Assembly: GCF_004364165.1 (NCBI RefSeq)
Contig: NZ_SOAY01000014.1
Coordinates: 157,415 to 221,414 of the forward strand
DNA length: 64,000 bases
Reading direction: 5' to 3'
Origin: Maribacter spongiicola
GTDB taxonomy: Bacteria > Bacteroidota > Bacteroidia > Flavobacteriales > Flavobacteriaceae
Position 1 is the first letter of the stretch; every line of letters starts with the position of its first letter. Of the stretch, positions 36,156 through 45,988 are shown one piece after another. Below the pieces are notes generated by a model. The model worked only from the letters and a program-made list of their open reading frames with translations, had not been told where the DNA came from and searched no databases. The translations under genes were made by a program, and so were the position numbers.

Positions 36156-37424
36156 TTAATAGGTATCTCTAAGTGTTTGAAGCATTTGTTCAAGTCTATT
36201 TCGTTCTTCTGATGTAGATTGTTTAAAGTGATTGTTCATAAAACTGAAAATCAACACTTTTCCTGAGTTTGCGATCAAGTATCCGCTAAGGCAGTAGTTA
36301 TTACTTAGGCTTCCAGATTTTGCAAATACATAAGGTTTCTCATCTCCGGCAAACCTATTTTTTAAAGTACCCGATAATCCCCCGGCAGGGAAAATAGAAA
36401 ATAAACGTTCTTGAGACACCAATGAATACAATTGGTCTAAAACCGAGACCATGTTTTGCGGCGTAAACAAATTGTATCGCGAGAGTCCTGACCCATCAAC
36501 CCATCTAGGTTCTTGTTTTAAATCTTTCAATTCATTTTCTAAAATATAATCTCTCGTTAGTTTCCCATTTAAGGTATCAGTGAGAACTCCCGATGCTACG
36601 AGCAAAAGCTGTTCGGCAATAAAATTATCGCTTTCGTGCATCATACGAACATAAAGTGAATCGGCATTACTACCGTACAGTGTTCCTTTTTCACCCGAAG
36701 GCATTGTTGAAGCAATACCAACTTTTTTGGAAAGTAAGTTTTCTAAAATAGACCTAGTAGTTTGGTCGCTTGTGATAAACGGAGTTTCTAATGTATCCTT
36801 TTTTGTTGGCGGATAATAGAACCTATTCGAAGTTTCATTTCTATTATTCGTGTGGGTCATTTCTAAAACACTGTCCTTGAAATAAGGAGGAGATACGATG
36901 AGCTTTGGATTCTTATAAGTCATCACCACATTACCATGTATAGGTAATGCACTTTTCTCTGCAGAATAATACCATTGGTAATCGTCCCAAGCCCAACCTG
37001 GTCCGTACTTTTCATCTTGAAAATTGTTCGCTACAAAAACTAGATTACTCTGATTCTGAAGAAAATTTAAAGCCGTTGAGTCTTTTAAATAGGGATGCAA
37101 AAACGATGGATCTGCAGTACCTTCAAAATATAAAATATCATTTGTTTTAATATACTTTATAGCCGGTATTTGAGCTGGTAAGGTTTTAAGTGCTGCGAAA
37201 AGTGTGAAAATTTTGGTGTTACTAGCTGGTATAAAATACTTATCACTGTTATTGGTGTATATAGTGTCTTTCGTTTCAGCATCGATAACCAAAACCCCGG
37301 TGAACTGATTTTTATAAAACGATGATGACAACTGTTTGTCAAAAGATTTTGAAACCAAAGATTTCTTTGAGCTACAGGCAGATAGTAGCAAAAAAGTAAC
37401 TGCTAAAAAGAGAAAATTCTTCAT
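36156..37424 (-). CDS. D-alanyl-D-alanine carboxypeptidase, PBP4 (S13) type
   Basis: 422 aa from ATG 37424, giving lipobox LLSAC (Cys17). Penicillin-binding motifs: S68-N-T-K71, SDN in HESDNFIAEQ and KSG in FAKSGSLSN. Cleaves terminal D-Ala or crosslinks of peptidoglycan in the periplasm. As a lipoprotein it is shorter than the E. coli PBP4 (which has an extra inserted domain). Sole cell-wall gene here apart from the M23 protein at 43920. Confidence 0.88.
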   Translation of the reverse strand: MKNFLFLAVTFLLLSACSSKKSLVSKSFDKQLSSSFYKNQFTGVLVIDAETKDTIYTNNSDKYFIPASNTKIFTLFAALKTLPAQIPAIKYIKTNDILYFEGTADPSFLHPYLKDSTALNFLQNQSNLVFVANNFQDEKYGPGWAWDDYQWYYSAEKSALPIHGNVVMTYKNPKLIVSPPYFKDSVLEMTHTNNRNETSNRFYYPPTKKDTLETPFITSDQTTRSILENLLSKKVGIASTMPSGEKGTLYGSNADSLYVRMMHESDNFIAEQLLLVASGVLTDTLNGKLTRDYILENELKDLKQEPRWVDGSGLSRYNLFTPQNMVSVLDQLYSLVSQERLFSIFPAGGLSGTLKNRFAGDEKPYVFAKSGSLSNNYCLSGYLIANSGKVLIFSFMNNHFKQSTSEERNRLEQMLQTLRDTY

Positions 37425-37567
37425 GAATTCGAAATTACAAAATTGCATACTTACGAATGCGATAAAATTTTAACAAGTAAGTAATTACTTTAACTTTTTA
37501 TATACAATATTACACATGCATTTCTGTTTACCTTTATACAACAACAATCTATTAATCTAACAACAAC

Positions 37568-37765
37568 ATGTCTAAGTCTATGCTAGAGTATAGTAAAACA
37601 GTTCTTAAAAAGGTTAGTTTTGATACCTTACTATTTTGTAAAGAGTTGAAGAAAGCCTTAACGACGTTACTACCCGAAGAGGTGGAAGAGTTAAAAGTCT
37701 GGTTAGAAAGTTTTATTACCGATAAACCAGAATTACATCAAAGTTTAGTTTATTTAAAAGCATAA
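37568..37765 (+). CDS. Small helical protein of unknown function
   Basis: 65 aa, MSKSMLEYSKTVLKKVSF..., predicted all-helical, no motif recognised. Supported by its own terminator just downstream and a likely -7-like box TACCTTTA about 37 bp before the ATG. Similar short helical proteins are common in Flavobacteriaceae. Confidence 0.7.
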   Translation: MSKSMLEYSKTVLKKVSFDTLLFCKELKKALTTLLPEEVEELKVWLESFITDKPELHQSLVYLKA

Positions 37766-37768
37766 TAG

Positions 37769-37796
37769 AGAGCCACGTTAAGTGGCTCTTTTTTTT
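37769..37796 (+). terminator. Terminator of the small helical protein gene
   Basis: AGAGCCAC/GTGGCTCT stem, loop GTTAA, eight T. Confidence 0.88.
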
Positions 37797-37839
37797 ACGC
37801 AACCTATAGCTTTATTTGTATCTTATATGAAAAGACACT

Positions 37840-38259
37840 ATGGCTATTAAATTTACGGTTGCGATATTTTTGTTATTGTTAATGCAATGTCAAAATGACG
37901 ACATGCCTTATGATGACACACCTATTGACGATACTAGTTTGGTAGGTGAGTGGTTGTTGACAGAATCATATGTGAGTCCTGGCGGCGCCACAGATTGGAA
38001 AGATGTAGAAGAGGGCTATCGCTATTTTTTTGATGAAGTCGGTAATTATGAAAGAACCGATTTTAATAGAAGTCTACTCGAAACAGGGTCGTATGAAATT
38101 AAAGAAGAAGAGCTATATCTATATTTTACCACCGAGGGCGAAAAAGATACTTTAGGGTATTGGGCAGATTTCAATGAAAGTAAATCAAAATTGACCTTAT
38201 CACCATCGTACCCTTATATATGTATAGAAGGGTGTTCGTACCGATTTGATAGAGAATAG
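37840..38259 (+). CDS. Lipocalin-like lipoprotein
   Basis: 139 aa. Short signal with lipobox LMQC (about Cys17), Asp-rich linker (DDMPYDDTPIDDT), then LVGEWLLTESYVSPGG and WADFNESKSKLTL typical of lipocalin-like domains. Ligand unknown. Confidence 0.72.
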   Translation: MAIKFTVAIFLLLLMQCQNDDMPYDDTPIDDTSLVGEWLLTESYVSPGGATDWKDVEEGYRYFFDEVGNYERTDFNRSLLETGSYEIKEEELYLYFTTEGEKDTLGYWADFNESKSKLTLSPSYPYICIEGCSYRFDRE

Positions 38260-38262
38260 CGA

Positions 38263-39198
38263 TTACTTATGCAGCGGACTTATAATCTTAACATCTTGAA
38301 AAGTGATTGCACCACGAACAATACTTGTAATAACATCTCTTAAAGCTTCTGTAATCTGTACTTTTAGTTCTTTTTTGTGGTAGATAAGACTTACTTCTCG
38401 TGCAGGTGAAGGTTCTTTAAAGTACTTCAAGTTTTTCTTTTTTACATCGTCAAGCTCTAACGTATTTAAATAGGGTAAAAGTGTCATGCCTAAGCCTTCG
38501 TTAGAAAGGTTGATGAGGGTTTCAAAACTTCCGCTTTGTAAGCTAAAATGTTCGCCACCAATTTTCGGTGTTTTACAAAGATTTAAAACCCCTTCTCTAA
38601 AACAATGTCCGTCTTGAAGCAGTAAAATATCTTCAATATCTAAATCATCAGGTGTAATTTGGGTACAATTTCCTAAACGATGTTCTTTAGGTACGTAGCC
38701 AACAAATGGTTCGTAATACAAAGGTCTTTCGGTTATAAAATCAATATCTAACGGTGTTGCAGCAATAGCGGCATCGATGTGGCCGTCTTCGATATTCTTG
38801 ATTAAACTCTCTGTATTTTGCTCCTTAATGATCAGATTTACTTTCGGATATTTCTGTATAAAATTCTTTAGAAACATAGGTAATAAAGTGGGCATTATGG
38901 TAGGGATGATCCCTAATACATAATCCCCACCTATATATCCTTTTTCTTGCTCTACAATATCTTTGATACGTGCCGCCTCGTTTACAATATTTTTTGCTTG
39001 CGCTACAATTTTTTTACCGACTTCGGTAATGGTAATTGGTTTTTTGCTACGATCAAAAAGAAGTATATCTAATTCATCTTCAAGCTTTTGAACTTGCATA
39101 CTTAAAGTAGGCTGTGTTACAAAACTCTTCTCGGCAGCGAGTGTAAAATTTTTGTATTCGGCAACGGCAAGTACGTATTGTAGTTGGGTAATGGTCAT
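38263..39198 (-). CDS. oxyR: OxyR-type LysR regulator of peroxide response
   Basis: 311 aa from ATG 39198 (MTITQLQYVLAVAEYKNFT). N-terminal winged helix with FVTQPTLSMQVQKLE; C-terminal sensor with Cys199 and Cys208 in GHCFREGVLNLC, the same residue numbers as the redox pair of E. coli OxyR. Peroxide oxidises this pair and turns the protein into an activator. Divergent from no gene; the convergent lipoprotein gene ends three bases away. Catalase or ahpC targets are not in the window. Confidence 0.92.
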   Translation of the reverse strand: MTITQLQYVLAVAEYKNFTLAAEKSFVTQPTLSMQVQKLEDELDILLFDRSKKPITITEVGKKIVAQAKNIVNEAARIKDIVEQEKGYIGGDYVLGIIPTIMPTLLPMFLKNFIQKYPKVNLIIKEQNTESLIKNIEDGHIDAAIAATPLDIDFITERPLYYEPFVGYVPKEHRLGNCTQITPDDLDIEDILLLQDGHCFREGVLNLCKTPKIGGEHFSLQSGSFETLINLSNEGLGMTLLPYLNTLELDDVKKKNLKYFKEPSPAREVSLIYHKKELKVQITEALRDVITSIVRGAITFQDVKIISPLHK

Positions 39199-39278
39199 GT
39201 GTATTGTATAAGTTATAAAATTACTAAAAACCATTATTATAACCTATTGACAATGCTTTTTCAGTGGTTAAAAAACCA

Positions 39279-39698
39279 TTAAAATCGAAGGGTCAATTGC
39301 ATATCTTCTTTCTCGACAGTGAACTTTGCATCGCTAAATGTCGGTGGACCCATTGGCATAGAATTCCCGCTCATCGCATAATCTTCTTTTGGCATACCGT
39401 TAGGTTCAAAATCCATCGAATTATTATCATTCGCATCATGTAGAGCAGAAAAGGCATATTCTCCTGGTTGTATGTTTTCGAAGGTTAATATTAACTCGCC
39501 AGCTTCAGCTTTATCATGGCTGGTTTCAAGTCCTTCAGCTTTCATAAAAGTGGCTTCGTTGTGTAATGCACTTAATACATGCCCTTCATCATTCAATACA
39601 TTTTCAATAACAACAGTCAATGTAATACCTTTTTTCTCTTGAGCATTCATAGTTATGGTCATTGCAAAGACAGTAATAGTAAATAGTAACTTTTTCAT
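39279..39698 (-). CDS. DUF2141 exported protein
   Basis: 139 aa with signal peptide (MKKLLFTITVFAMTITMNAQ). DUF2141 pattern: LTVVIENVLNDEGHVLSALHN, ENIQPGEYAFSALHDANDN and MDFEPNGMPKEDYAMS (quoted in part). Periplasmic or outer-surface beta protein; function unknown. Lies behind oxyR but 80 bp upstream in the same direction. Confidence 0.87.
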   Translation of the reverse strand: MKKLLFTITVFAMTITMNAQEKKGITLTVVIENVLNDEGHVLSALHNEATFMKAEGLETSHDKAEAGELILTFENIQPGEYAFSALHDANDNNSMDFEPNGMPKEDYAMSGNSMPMGPPTFSDAKFTVEKEDMQLTLRF

Positions 39699-39854
39699 TT
39701 TATAAGGTTTTAAAGATTAATTGATACTTCAAAGATGCCTTATGAATACACTTTTTAAAAAAGTAACTAACTCAATTGTAGAATTGTATTACTGAATTGT
39801 AATAGATTAATGATAATACAGAAAAATATACCTTACTTGAGAGAGATTTAGATA

Positions 39855-40343
39855 TTACCTTCTTTTAGAAATAAAATAATCAAGACCGAATTTACCCGAT
39901 CCAAATCCCATAAAGAACAATCCTAAACAGAAAAAAGTAAATGTGGGCATAATACTCCAAGAATTATCCCACGGTCTACATACTATGGTAGTAAACATAG
40001 TTATGGTAACAAAGAAGGCTGTTATTCTCGTATTTAATCCTATAATCAGTAAAATTCCGCCTAGAGCTTCTGTAAACCCCGCAGACCATGCAAAGAATTC
40101 GGGCATATACGTAAATGGTATACCGAATTGTTTGACCAATTCAACAAACCAATCAGCCACTTCTAAAAATTTGAGTCCGGCGGATGTTGGGGTCCATGGA
40201 GTTCCGAATTTGTTGATGGCAAAAACAAAAGCAAGTAAGTAGCCCGTTATTACTCTAGGTATGAGTATTAGAATATTCGGCATCAAAGCATCTACCCTAA
40301 AAGGTATAATCAACTTTTTTAAATGAAGTAGTTGTTGGTCCAT
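39855..40343 (-). CDS. DoxX-family membrane protein
   Basis: 162 aa from ATG 40343 (MDQQLLHLKKLIIPF). Four transmembrane helices; FAWSAGFTEALGGILLIIGL and ITMFTTIVCRPW fit DoxX/DoxD-like quinol-associated proteins. Precise role unknown; in some bacteria DoxX links redox stress to the membrane, in line with nearby oxyR. Confidence 0.83.
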   Translation of the reverse strand: MDQQLLHLKKLIIPFRVDALMPNILILIPRVITGYLLAFVFAINKFGTPWTPTSAGLKFLEVADWFVELVKQFGIPFTYMPEFFAWSAGFTEALGGILLIIGLNTRITAFFVTITMFTTIVCRPWDNSWSIMPTFTFFCLGLFFMGFGSGKFGLDYFISKRR

Positions 40344-40548
40344 AATAGTGGTGGTTTGTGTATTAAACTTAAAATAAATAAATGAATTTGGATATGACAA
40401 TTATCAGTTTTCTATATCCACAACATTAAAAATTTTATAAATTTAGTAATGCCATTTATTTTAATTTTTATCTATCATACTTAACTTTTTTATATTTTTT
40501 AAGATGGATAAATGCTCTTTTGAGTTAATAATTTAGGGAGCTAAGGTG

Positions 40549-40556
40549 TACCTTTG
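40549..40556 (+). promoter_or_regulatory. -7 promoter box of alcohol dehydrogenase gene
   Basis: TACCTTTG, exact TAnnTTTG consensus, 21 bp before the ATG at 40577. A TTTTG upstream is somewhat far (26 bp), so the -33 element is uncertain. Confidence 0.5.
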
Positions 40557-40576
40557 GTTTTGAAAAAGATATCATT

Positions 40577-41629
40577 ATGACTAAGATTAAAGCATACGCG
40601 GCAGATAATAAAGATGCAAATTTGAAGCCGTTTGAAATAGAGAGAAGAGAAACATTAAAAGATGATGTAAAGATTGATATTATGTATTGCGGCGTGTGTC
40701 ATAGCGATTTACACCAAGTACAAAACGATTGGAAAAATTCGGTATACCCAGTAGTTCCAGGTCATGAAATTATCGGTAAGGTTTTAGAGGTCGGTGATGG
40801 CGTAACAAAGTTTAAAGTAGGCGATTTAGTGGGTGTTGGTTGTTTGGTAGACTCCTGTAAATCATGTAGCGCATGCGAAGATAATTTAGAGCAATTCTGT
40901 GAAAACGGAGCTACATGGACTTATAATAGTAAAGACAAACATTTAGGCGGTCATACTTTTGGTGGTTATTCTGAAAGTGTAACTGTGAATAAAGAGTTTG
41001 TACTGAAGGTACCAGAAAATTTAGATGCTAAAGCGGCAGCACCACTACTTTGTGCTGGAATAACTACCTATTCGCCATTAGCATATTGGGGAGTGAAAAA
41101 GGGAGATAAAGTAGGTGTTATCGGTTTAGGTGGTCTAGGTCATATGGGTATTAAATTTGCACATGCAATGGGCGCAAATACTGTTATGATAACCACTTCT
41201 CCATCCAAAAGTGAAGATGCTAAAAAGCTGGGAGCAGATGCTGTTTTAATCTCTAAAGATGAAGCACAGATGAAAGAGCACGCAAATTCATTCGATTTTT
41301 TATTGAATACAATTCCCGTTGGGCATGATATGAACCCGTATGCGGCATTATTAAAAAGAGATGCAACTATGGTTATAGTTGGGGCGGTAGAGCCTTTAGA
41401 TCCATTACATGGCGGCAGTTTAATTATGGGAAGAAAAAGTATTGCAGGTTCTCTTATTGGCGGATTAAAAGAAACACAAGAAATGTTAGATTTCTGTGGT
41501 GAGCACAATGTGGTTTCTGATATTGAAATGATCGATATTCAGAATATCAACGAGGCTTATGATAGATTGCAAAAATCTGATGTAAAATATAGATTTGTAA
41601 TTGACATGAAGTCTTTGAAAAATAACTAA
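40577..41629 (+). CDS. Zinc-dependent NAD(P) alcohol/aldehyde reductase (YahK/AdhC type)
   Basis: 350 aa medium-chain dehydrogenase. Catalytic zinc ligands Cys and His in CGVCHSDLH and GHEIIGKV; structural zinc cysteines in CKSCSACEDNLEQFC; cofactor motif GLGGLGHMG. Reduces aldehydes broadly with NADPH. Own -7 box and terminator, so monocistronic. Confidence 0.92.
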   Translation: MTKIKAYAADNKDANLKPFEIERRETLKDDVKIDIMYCGVCHSDLHQVQNDWKNSVYPVVPGHEIIGKVLEVGDGVTKFKVGDLVGVGCLVDSCKSCSACEDNLEQFCENGATWTYNSKDKHLGGHTFGGYSESVTVNKEFVLKVPENLDAKAAAPLLCAGITTYSPLAYWGVKKGDKVGVIGLGGLGHMGIKFAHAMGANTVMITTSPSKSEDAKKLGADAVLISKDEAQMKEHANSFDFLLNTIPVGHDMNPYAALLKRDATMVIVGAVEPLDPLHGGSLIMGRKSIAGSLIGGLKETQEMLDFCGEHNVVSDIEMIDIQNINEAYDRLQKSDVKYRFVIDMKSLKNN

Positions 41630-41649
41630 GATTAAACATCATTACCACA

Positions 41650-41676
41650 AGAGCCATATTCGTATGGCTCTTTTTT
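41650..41676 (+). terminator. Bidirectional terminator
   Basis: AGAGCCAT/ATGGCTCT stem with six T, between the convergent dehydrogenase and CIA30 genes. Confidence 0.85.
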
Positions 41677-42169
41677 ATCTTATTTTAATACTTTCAATTT
41701 CAAGAGTAAAGTCTTCTTCAACACCGTTCTTAATGATAATAGCGATTTGAGCCAGGTAATCGCCATGATAGTTGGGTAGTTTTAATTCTTCACCTCTAAA
41801 AACAGCTTCCATTTCATTAAACGGAATTTCAATAGTTTGCCACTCTTTACTTGATTTGAAATCATAACTATACGTGTGTCGTTGATGTTCGCCAGATTTA
41901 CAGCGGAAAGCATATTTTTTTCCGTCGCCTTTAATTCGAATTACGAACGCAGAAAAAGCATTTACAGGTATACGTTCCACATCATGTCTTACAAGGCAGA
42001 ATCCGCCATTATTATCTAAAGAAACATGTCCGCTGAAAACACCGTGACCTTGTATATTAAGCTGCATTAGTGCCATTGACAGACCTCCCATAACATCATC
42101 ATTGACAATATGCCATTGTTTAATGTTTGACTTTTTATTGAATTCAAAGATTGGTTTTAATTCGCTCAT
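41675..42169 (-). CDS. CIA30-family protein
   Basis: 164 aa; IVNDDVMGGLSMA opening, FSGHVSLDNNGGFC and FAFVIRIKGDGKKYAFRCK-like centre identify the CIA30 (complex I intermediate-associated protein 30, galactose-binding-like) family. Bacterial members have no settled function. Cytosolic; ends inside the shared terminator. Confidence 0.85.
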   Translation of the reverse strand: MSELKPIFEFNKKSNIKQWHIVNDDVMGGLSMALMQLNIQGHGVFSGHVSLDNNGGFCLVRHDVERIPVNAFSAFVIRIKGDGKKYAFRCKSGEHQRHTYSYDFKSSKEWQTIEIPFNEMEAVFRGEELKLPNYHGDYLAQIAIIIKNGVEEDFTLEIESIKIR

Positions 42170-42271
42170 AATTTCAAGTGTTTAGAAGATATGCTAAAAC
42201 GATAAAATTATAAGATAACTAGGCAAGATAAACACTCTAACCAAATTTATTTTAGCTGATATGAGAAACCA

Positions 42272-42880
42272 TTAAGTCATACGTTTTTTCATCTCAACTG
42301 CAACCGCTTTTTCAGGAGCGTCTTGTTTTTCAAGTTCAGATATAATTTTAGGGTGATCATGTTCTCTACCTTGAGAAAGTTTGTTGACGGCTTGTATGTC
42401 ATTTACCAAAATTTCAAATCCTATAATACCATTCACTTGACTCATGGTTTTTTTAGACATATCATTCAATGAAATAGGATACTCAGATTTTTGCTCATAT
42501 TTATCTACAAGTGCATATAAAGCGGTAAGTAACTCTTCTGAAGTTTGAATTTTTACAGTACCATAAACATGAACGGCTATGTAGTTCCAAGTAGGTACTT
42601 CTTCATGTTGATACCATGATGATGAAATATAACTATGCGGACCATTAAAAATACACAACACTTCATCGCCATCAATCAAGTTTTTACTTTGCAAATTCGC
42701 TTTGGCAATATGACCGATTAACACATCTTTACCGTCTGAATTCTTTGATAGTTCTAGGGGAATATGCGTGCCCCAAGGTTTGTCTTCAATCGTATTTATT
42801 AAGATTCCAAAACTATTATTTTTTAAAAAGTCGTGAATCTCATCAATGTCATTATTTTTATAGTGTTCAGGTATAAACAT
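42272..42880 (-). CDS. PaiB-type FMN-binding negative regulator
   Basis: 202 aa; MFIPEHYKNNDIDEIHDFL, GTHIPL, ANLQSKNLI and GPHSYISSSWY are family signatures of the PaiB/FMN-binding split-barrel proteins. Known in Bacillus as a repressor of sporulation and protease genes; here probably a flavin-binding regulator or reductase. Confidence 0.88.
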   Translation of the reverse strand: MFIPEHYKNNDIDEIHDFLKNNSFGILINTIEDKPWGTHIPLELSKNSDGKDVLIGHIAKANLQSKNLIDGDEVLCIFNGPHSYISSSWYQHEEVPTWNYIAVHVYGTVKIQTSEELLTALYALVDKYEQKSEYPISLNDMSKKTMSQVNGIIGFEILVNDIQAVNKLSQGREHDHPKIISELEKQDAPEKAVAVEMKKRMT

Positions 42881-43007
42881 GTGGTCTGGTTTTCTATGTA
42901 AATATAACCGTTTTGTATCAATGGTTTTAGAACCAATTTTTTAATGTTTCGTGTTACGTAATTAACGATATACTAATTATCTTGTATGTGAATTTTAAAA
43001 CGAGAAT

Positions 43008-43841
43008 ATGCCCTTTATAACAAATACAAAAGCAAAAGAACAAGTAGATATTTTTTACGAAGACTACGGAAGCGGACAACCGGTGATTTTAATTCATGGA
43101 TGGCCTTTAAGTCGTAAGTCTTGGGAACAACAAGTATGGAAGATAGTTGAAGAAGGTTATCGCTGTATATCTTACGACCGTAGAGGATTTGGAACATCAT
43201 CTTCACCATGGGATTCTTATGATTATTCTACATTAGCGAGCGATTTAAATGCAATCATAGAAGAACTAGATTTAAAAGATGCCGTTATCGTTGGTTTTTC
43301 AATGGGTGGTGGAGAAGTAGTTCGTTATTTAACAGATTACGGTTCTAGTAGAATAGCTAAGGCAGCTTTGATTAGTTCGATAATTCCACTAGTAAAACAA
43401 AAACCAGATAACCCAGCGGGAGTACCAGAGGAAGCATTAGATGGAATTGTTGATGCTTTGCAAAAAGATAGGGTTGGCTTCTTGAAAGAGTTCAGTAAAG
43501 GATTCTACAATTTTGAAGAAAACAAAGGGAAAAGAATAAGTCAGGCGCAATTAGATTACGATTTTACAATCGCTTCATTTGCATCGCCTAGAGCAACGAT
43601 ACAGGCGGCATTAGCTTGGATGCATACCGATTTTAGACCAGAGCTAAAGAATGTAACCGTACCAACGTTAATCGTACATGGTGATGCCGATGCCACAGTG
43701 CCAATTGAAACTTCAGCTAAACAAGCACATGAAGGTATTAAATACAGTACTTATGAAGTGATTAAAGGAGCTCCACACGGACTCAATGTTACGCACCCCG
43801 ATGAGTTGAATGAAATATTGATTTCATTTTTGAAGAAATAA
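43008..43841 (+). CDS. Alpha/beta hydrolase (chloroperoxidase-like)
   Basis: 277 aa. Oxyanion HGWPLS, nucleophile Ser98 in GFSMGGGE, Asp in HGDADATVP and His in GAPHGLN form the triad of the cofactor-free haloperoxidase/esterase group. Acts as esterase or perhydrolase in the cytosol; natural substrate unknown. Terminator follows. Confidence 0.9.
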   Translation: MPFITNTKAKEQVDIFYEDYGSGQPVILIHGWPLSRKSWEQQVWKIVEEGYRCISYDRRGFGTSSSPWDSYDYSTLASDLNAIIEELDLKDAVIVGFSMGGGEVVRYLTDYGSSRIAKAALISSIIPLVKQKPDNPAGVPEEALDGIVDALQKDRVGFLKEFSKGFYNFEENKGKRISQAQLDYDFTIASFASPRATIQAALAWMHTDFRPELKNVTVPTLIVHGDADATVPIETSAKQAHEGIKYSTYEVIKGAPHGLNVTHPDELNEILISFLKK

Positions 43842-43860
43842 GTGCATAATAACATTATAA

Positions 43861-43891
43861 AAATCGGACCCTGTAAAAGGTCCGATTTTTT
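43861..43891 (+). terminator. Terminator of alpha/beta hydrolase gene
   Basis: AAATCGGACC/GGTCCGATTT stem, loop CTGTAAAA, T tail. Confidence 0.88.
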
Positions 43892-43919
43892 CATTTAATA
43901 AAATATATGTAAAGAATTA

Positions 43920-45056
43920 ATGCGTCTAAATTTTAAAATAAAAGTATTTTTTTTTCTTCTGTTTGTGGTAGTAATTTCTGCCTGTAGACAAATAAGAAAG
44001 GTAGCCGATGTCATTGTACAACCTACGGCTAGGGAATTATATGCCCGAGAATTTGAAGATTTAGATTCTTTACGTATTAATAACTGGGAGCTGGAATTTC
44101 AAAGAGCAAAGGGAGATAGTTTACAAATACGTTTGCCATATGTGGAACAGGGAGAATATTATAAAGAGCAAATTGCAGTATATAGTTACAATATTCATAT
44201 AAATGAAGGTGAAGTTTTTCATGTTGCTATCGAAAATAAAGTGTTGGGAATTCGAAATTTTATAAACCTCATTAAAATGAATGACGATAGTAGTCAGACA
44301 GATATTTTTCAGAATGACTTGGGTGAAAATGAATTTGAAATAGCCATTGAGGAAACGGGAATTTATAAGATTGCAATTCAACCAGAGCTAGACGCTCAAG
44401 GTTGGTTTAGTTTTCAAATGTACACCTCCCCAAGTCTTGGTTTTCCGGTTTTGGGTAAGGATAATACCGCAATTCAAAGTTTTTGGGGAGCGGTAAGAGC
44501 TGGTGGAGCCCGTAGCCACGAAGGCATTGATATTTTTGCCACAAGAGGAACTCCTGTTATTGCAGCAGTAGACGGTAGAGTAAGTTCTACAGGAAATAGA
44601 GGTTTAGGCGGTAAACAAGTATGGCTAAAAGCCGGACTGTTTGGTAAATCGCTTTATTATGCTCATTTGGATAGTATTTTGGTGTCAACTGGAAAAAAGG
44701 TAATGATGGGTGATACCCTGGGTTTGGTAGGAAATACGGGGAATGCCAAAACCACGGCACCACATTTACATTTCGGAATTTATAAATCAGGTCAAGGAGC
44801 AATCAATCCATTACCATTTGTAAAGCTTACCGAACGACCAAGTTTTCAAGAATTGGCAAATGCATCTAAATTTCTAAAAGTCTCATCGGCAGTCGCCAAT
44901 ATTAGAAATGCACCTGAGGTCGCAGGCATAAAATTAGCAGAAGCCAAGCGTAACGATACCTTAGTACTTTTAGGATATACCGAAAACTGGGCACATATAG
45001 AACTTGCAACCGGAACTAAGGCTTTTATAAATAAAAGTCTCGTATCTGAATTGTAA
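43920..45056 (+). CDS. M23 (LytM) peptidase lipoprotein with SH3 tail
   Basis: 378 aa. Lipobox ISAC (Cys22). After an N-terminal beta domain, the LytM metalloprotease region has HEGIDIFATRGTPV, GLGGKQVW and HLHFGIYKSG, i.e. the zinc His/Asp set and the HxH. The C-terminal 75 residues (FLKVSSAVANIRNAPE) form a bacterial SH3 domain. Cuts peptidoglycan cross-bridges at the envelope. Confidence 0.9.
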   Translation: MRLNFKIKVFFFLLFVVVISACRQIRKVADVIVQPTARELYAREFEDLDSLRINNWELEFQRAKGDSLQIRLPYVEQGEYYKEQIAVYSYNIHINEGEVFHVAIENKVLGIRNFINLIKMNDDSSQTDIFQNDLGENEFEIAIEETGIYKIAIQPELDAQGWFSFQMYTSPSLGFPVLGKDNTAIQSFWGAVRAGGARSHEGIDIFATRGTPVIAAVDGRVSSTGNRGLGGKQVWLKAGLFGKSLYYAHLDSILVSTGKKVMMGDTLGLVGNTGNAKTTAPHLHFGIYKSGQGAINPLPFVKLTERPSFQELANASKFLKVSSAVANIRNAPEVAGIKLAEAKRNDTLVLLGYTENWAHIELATGTKAFINKSLVSEL

Positions 45057-45083
45057 TATAGTCGCTATATGATTTAAAAACAT

Positions 45084-45113
45084 GCCCCTTAAACTATAGA
45101 GTTAAGGGGCTTT
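45084..45113 (+). terminator. Terminator of M23 peptidase gene
   Basis: GCCCCTTAA/TTAAGGGGC stem with a short T run; the convergent gene ends 24 bp beyond. Confidence 0.7.
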
Positions 45114-45136
45114 AAGTTATTGCATTCTTATGCTAG

Positions 45137-45988
45137 TTATTGTTCTATAATCAGCTTAGCAAATACGGGCAGGTGATCAGAAATATGTTTGTTGTTTTCC
45201 ATTCTATCATCAATATGAACATATTCTAGAACTTTAAAATTCTCAATAAATATGTAATCTATACGACTTGATAATATGCGCGAATGGTCAAATCCACTAA
45301 ACGTTCCTGTTGGTCCGTAGAATGGTTTTTGAGTAACACTTTGCCCATCGGCTAATACACTTTGTAAATATTGAATAGGCTTTTCTGTTGGATTCAAATT
45401 CAAATCGCCCATTAAAACTACAGGAAGTTTATTCTCACTTATTTCATTGATTTTAGAAGCTATTAATTTAGCAGATTTTTCACGAGCTACTCTTCCTATA
45501 TGGTCAAAGTGGGTATTGAAAACCAAAAACTGTTTTCCTGTATTCAAATCTTCGAATAAACCATAGGTGCAAATACGTTCCATAGCAGCATCCCAACCTA
45601 CAGATATTTCATGAGGAGTTTCAGACAGCCAAAAGGTTTCACCCTGTAAAAGCTTGTACTTTTTGGTGTTAAAAAGAATAGGGGAGTATTCGCCCTTTTT
45701 CTCTCCGTCATCACGCCCAACGCCGATGTATGAATAATCTGTAAGATGTTTATCCAGATAGCTCAATTGATGGTGCAAAACCTCTTGCATACCAATGATA
45801 TCAGAATTATAATATTGCAATAGGGCAACCATTGGTGCTTTACGGTTGTTCCAATTGTTCACGGTATCGCTTACATTATCATACTTAATATTATAAGTCA
45901 ACACATCAACTTCTTGTCCATAAATAGTAGATATCGAAACCAATAATCCCAATATAAATGCTAGCGACTTCAAGCTATTATTCCACAT
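45137..45988 (-). CDS. Exported endonuclease/exonuclease/phosphatase-fold protein
   Basis: 283 aa from ATG 45988 (MWNNSLKSLAFILGLLVSIS), giving a signal peptide. EEP-fold motifs: LTYNIKYDN, GMQEVLHHQ (catalytic Glu), NTHFDHIG, VLMGDLNLNP and SDHLPVFA. Could hydrolyse DNA, phospholipid or sugar phosphates outside the cell. Overlaps the 3' end of the S9 peptidase gene by 11 bp, so co-translated. Confidence 0.86.
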   Translation of the reverse strand: MWNNSLKSLAFILGLLVSISTIYGQEVDVLTYNIKYDNVSDTVNNWNNRKAPMVALLQYYNSDIIGMQEVLHHQLSYLDKHLTDYSYIGVGRDDGEKKGEYSPILFNTKKYKLLQGETFWLSETPHEISVGWDAAMERICTYGLFEDLNTGKQFLVFNTHFDHIGRVAREKSAKLIASKINEISENKLPVVLMGDLNLNPTEKPIQYLQSVLADGQSVTQKPFYGPTGTFSGFDHSRILSSRIDYIFIENFKVLEYVHIDDRMENNKHISDHLPVFAKLIIEQ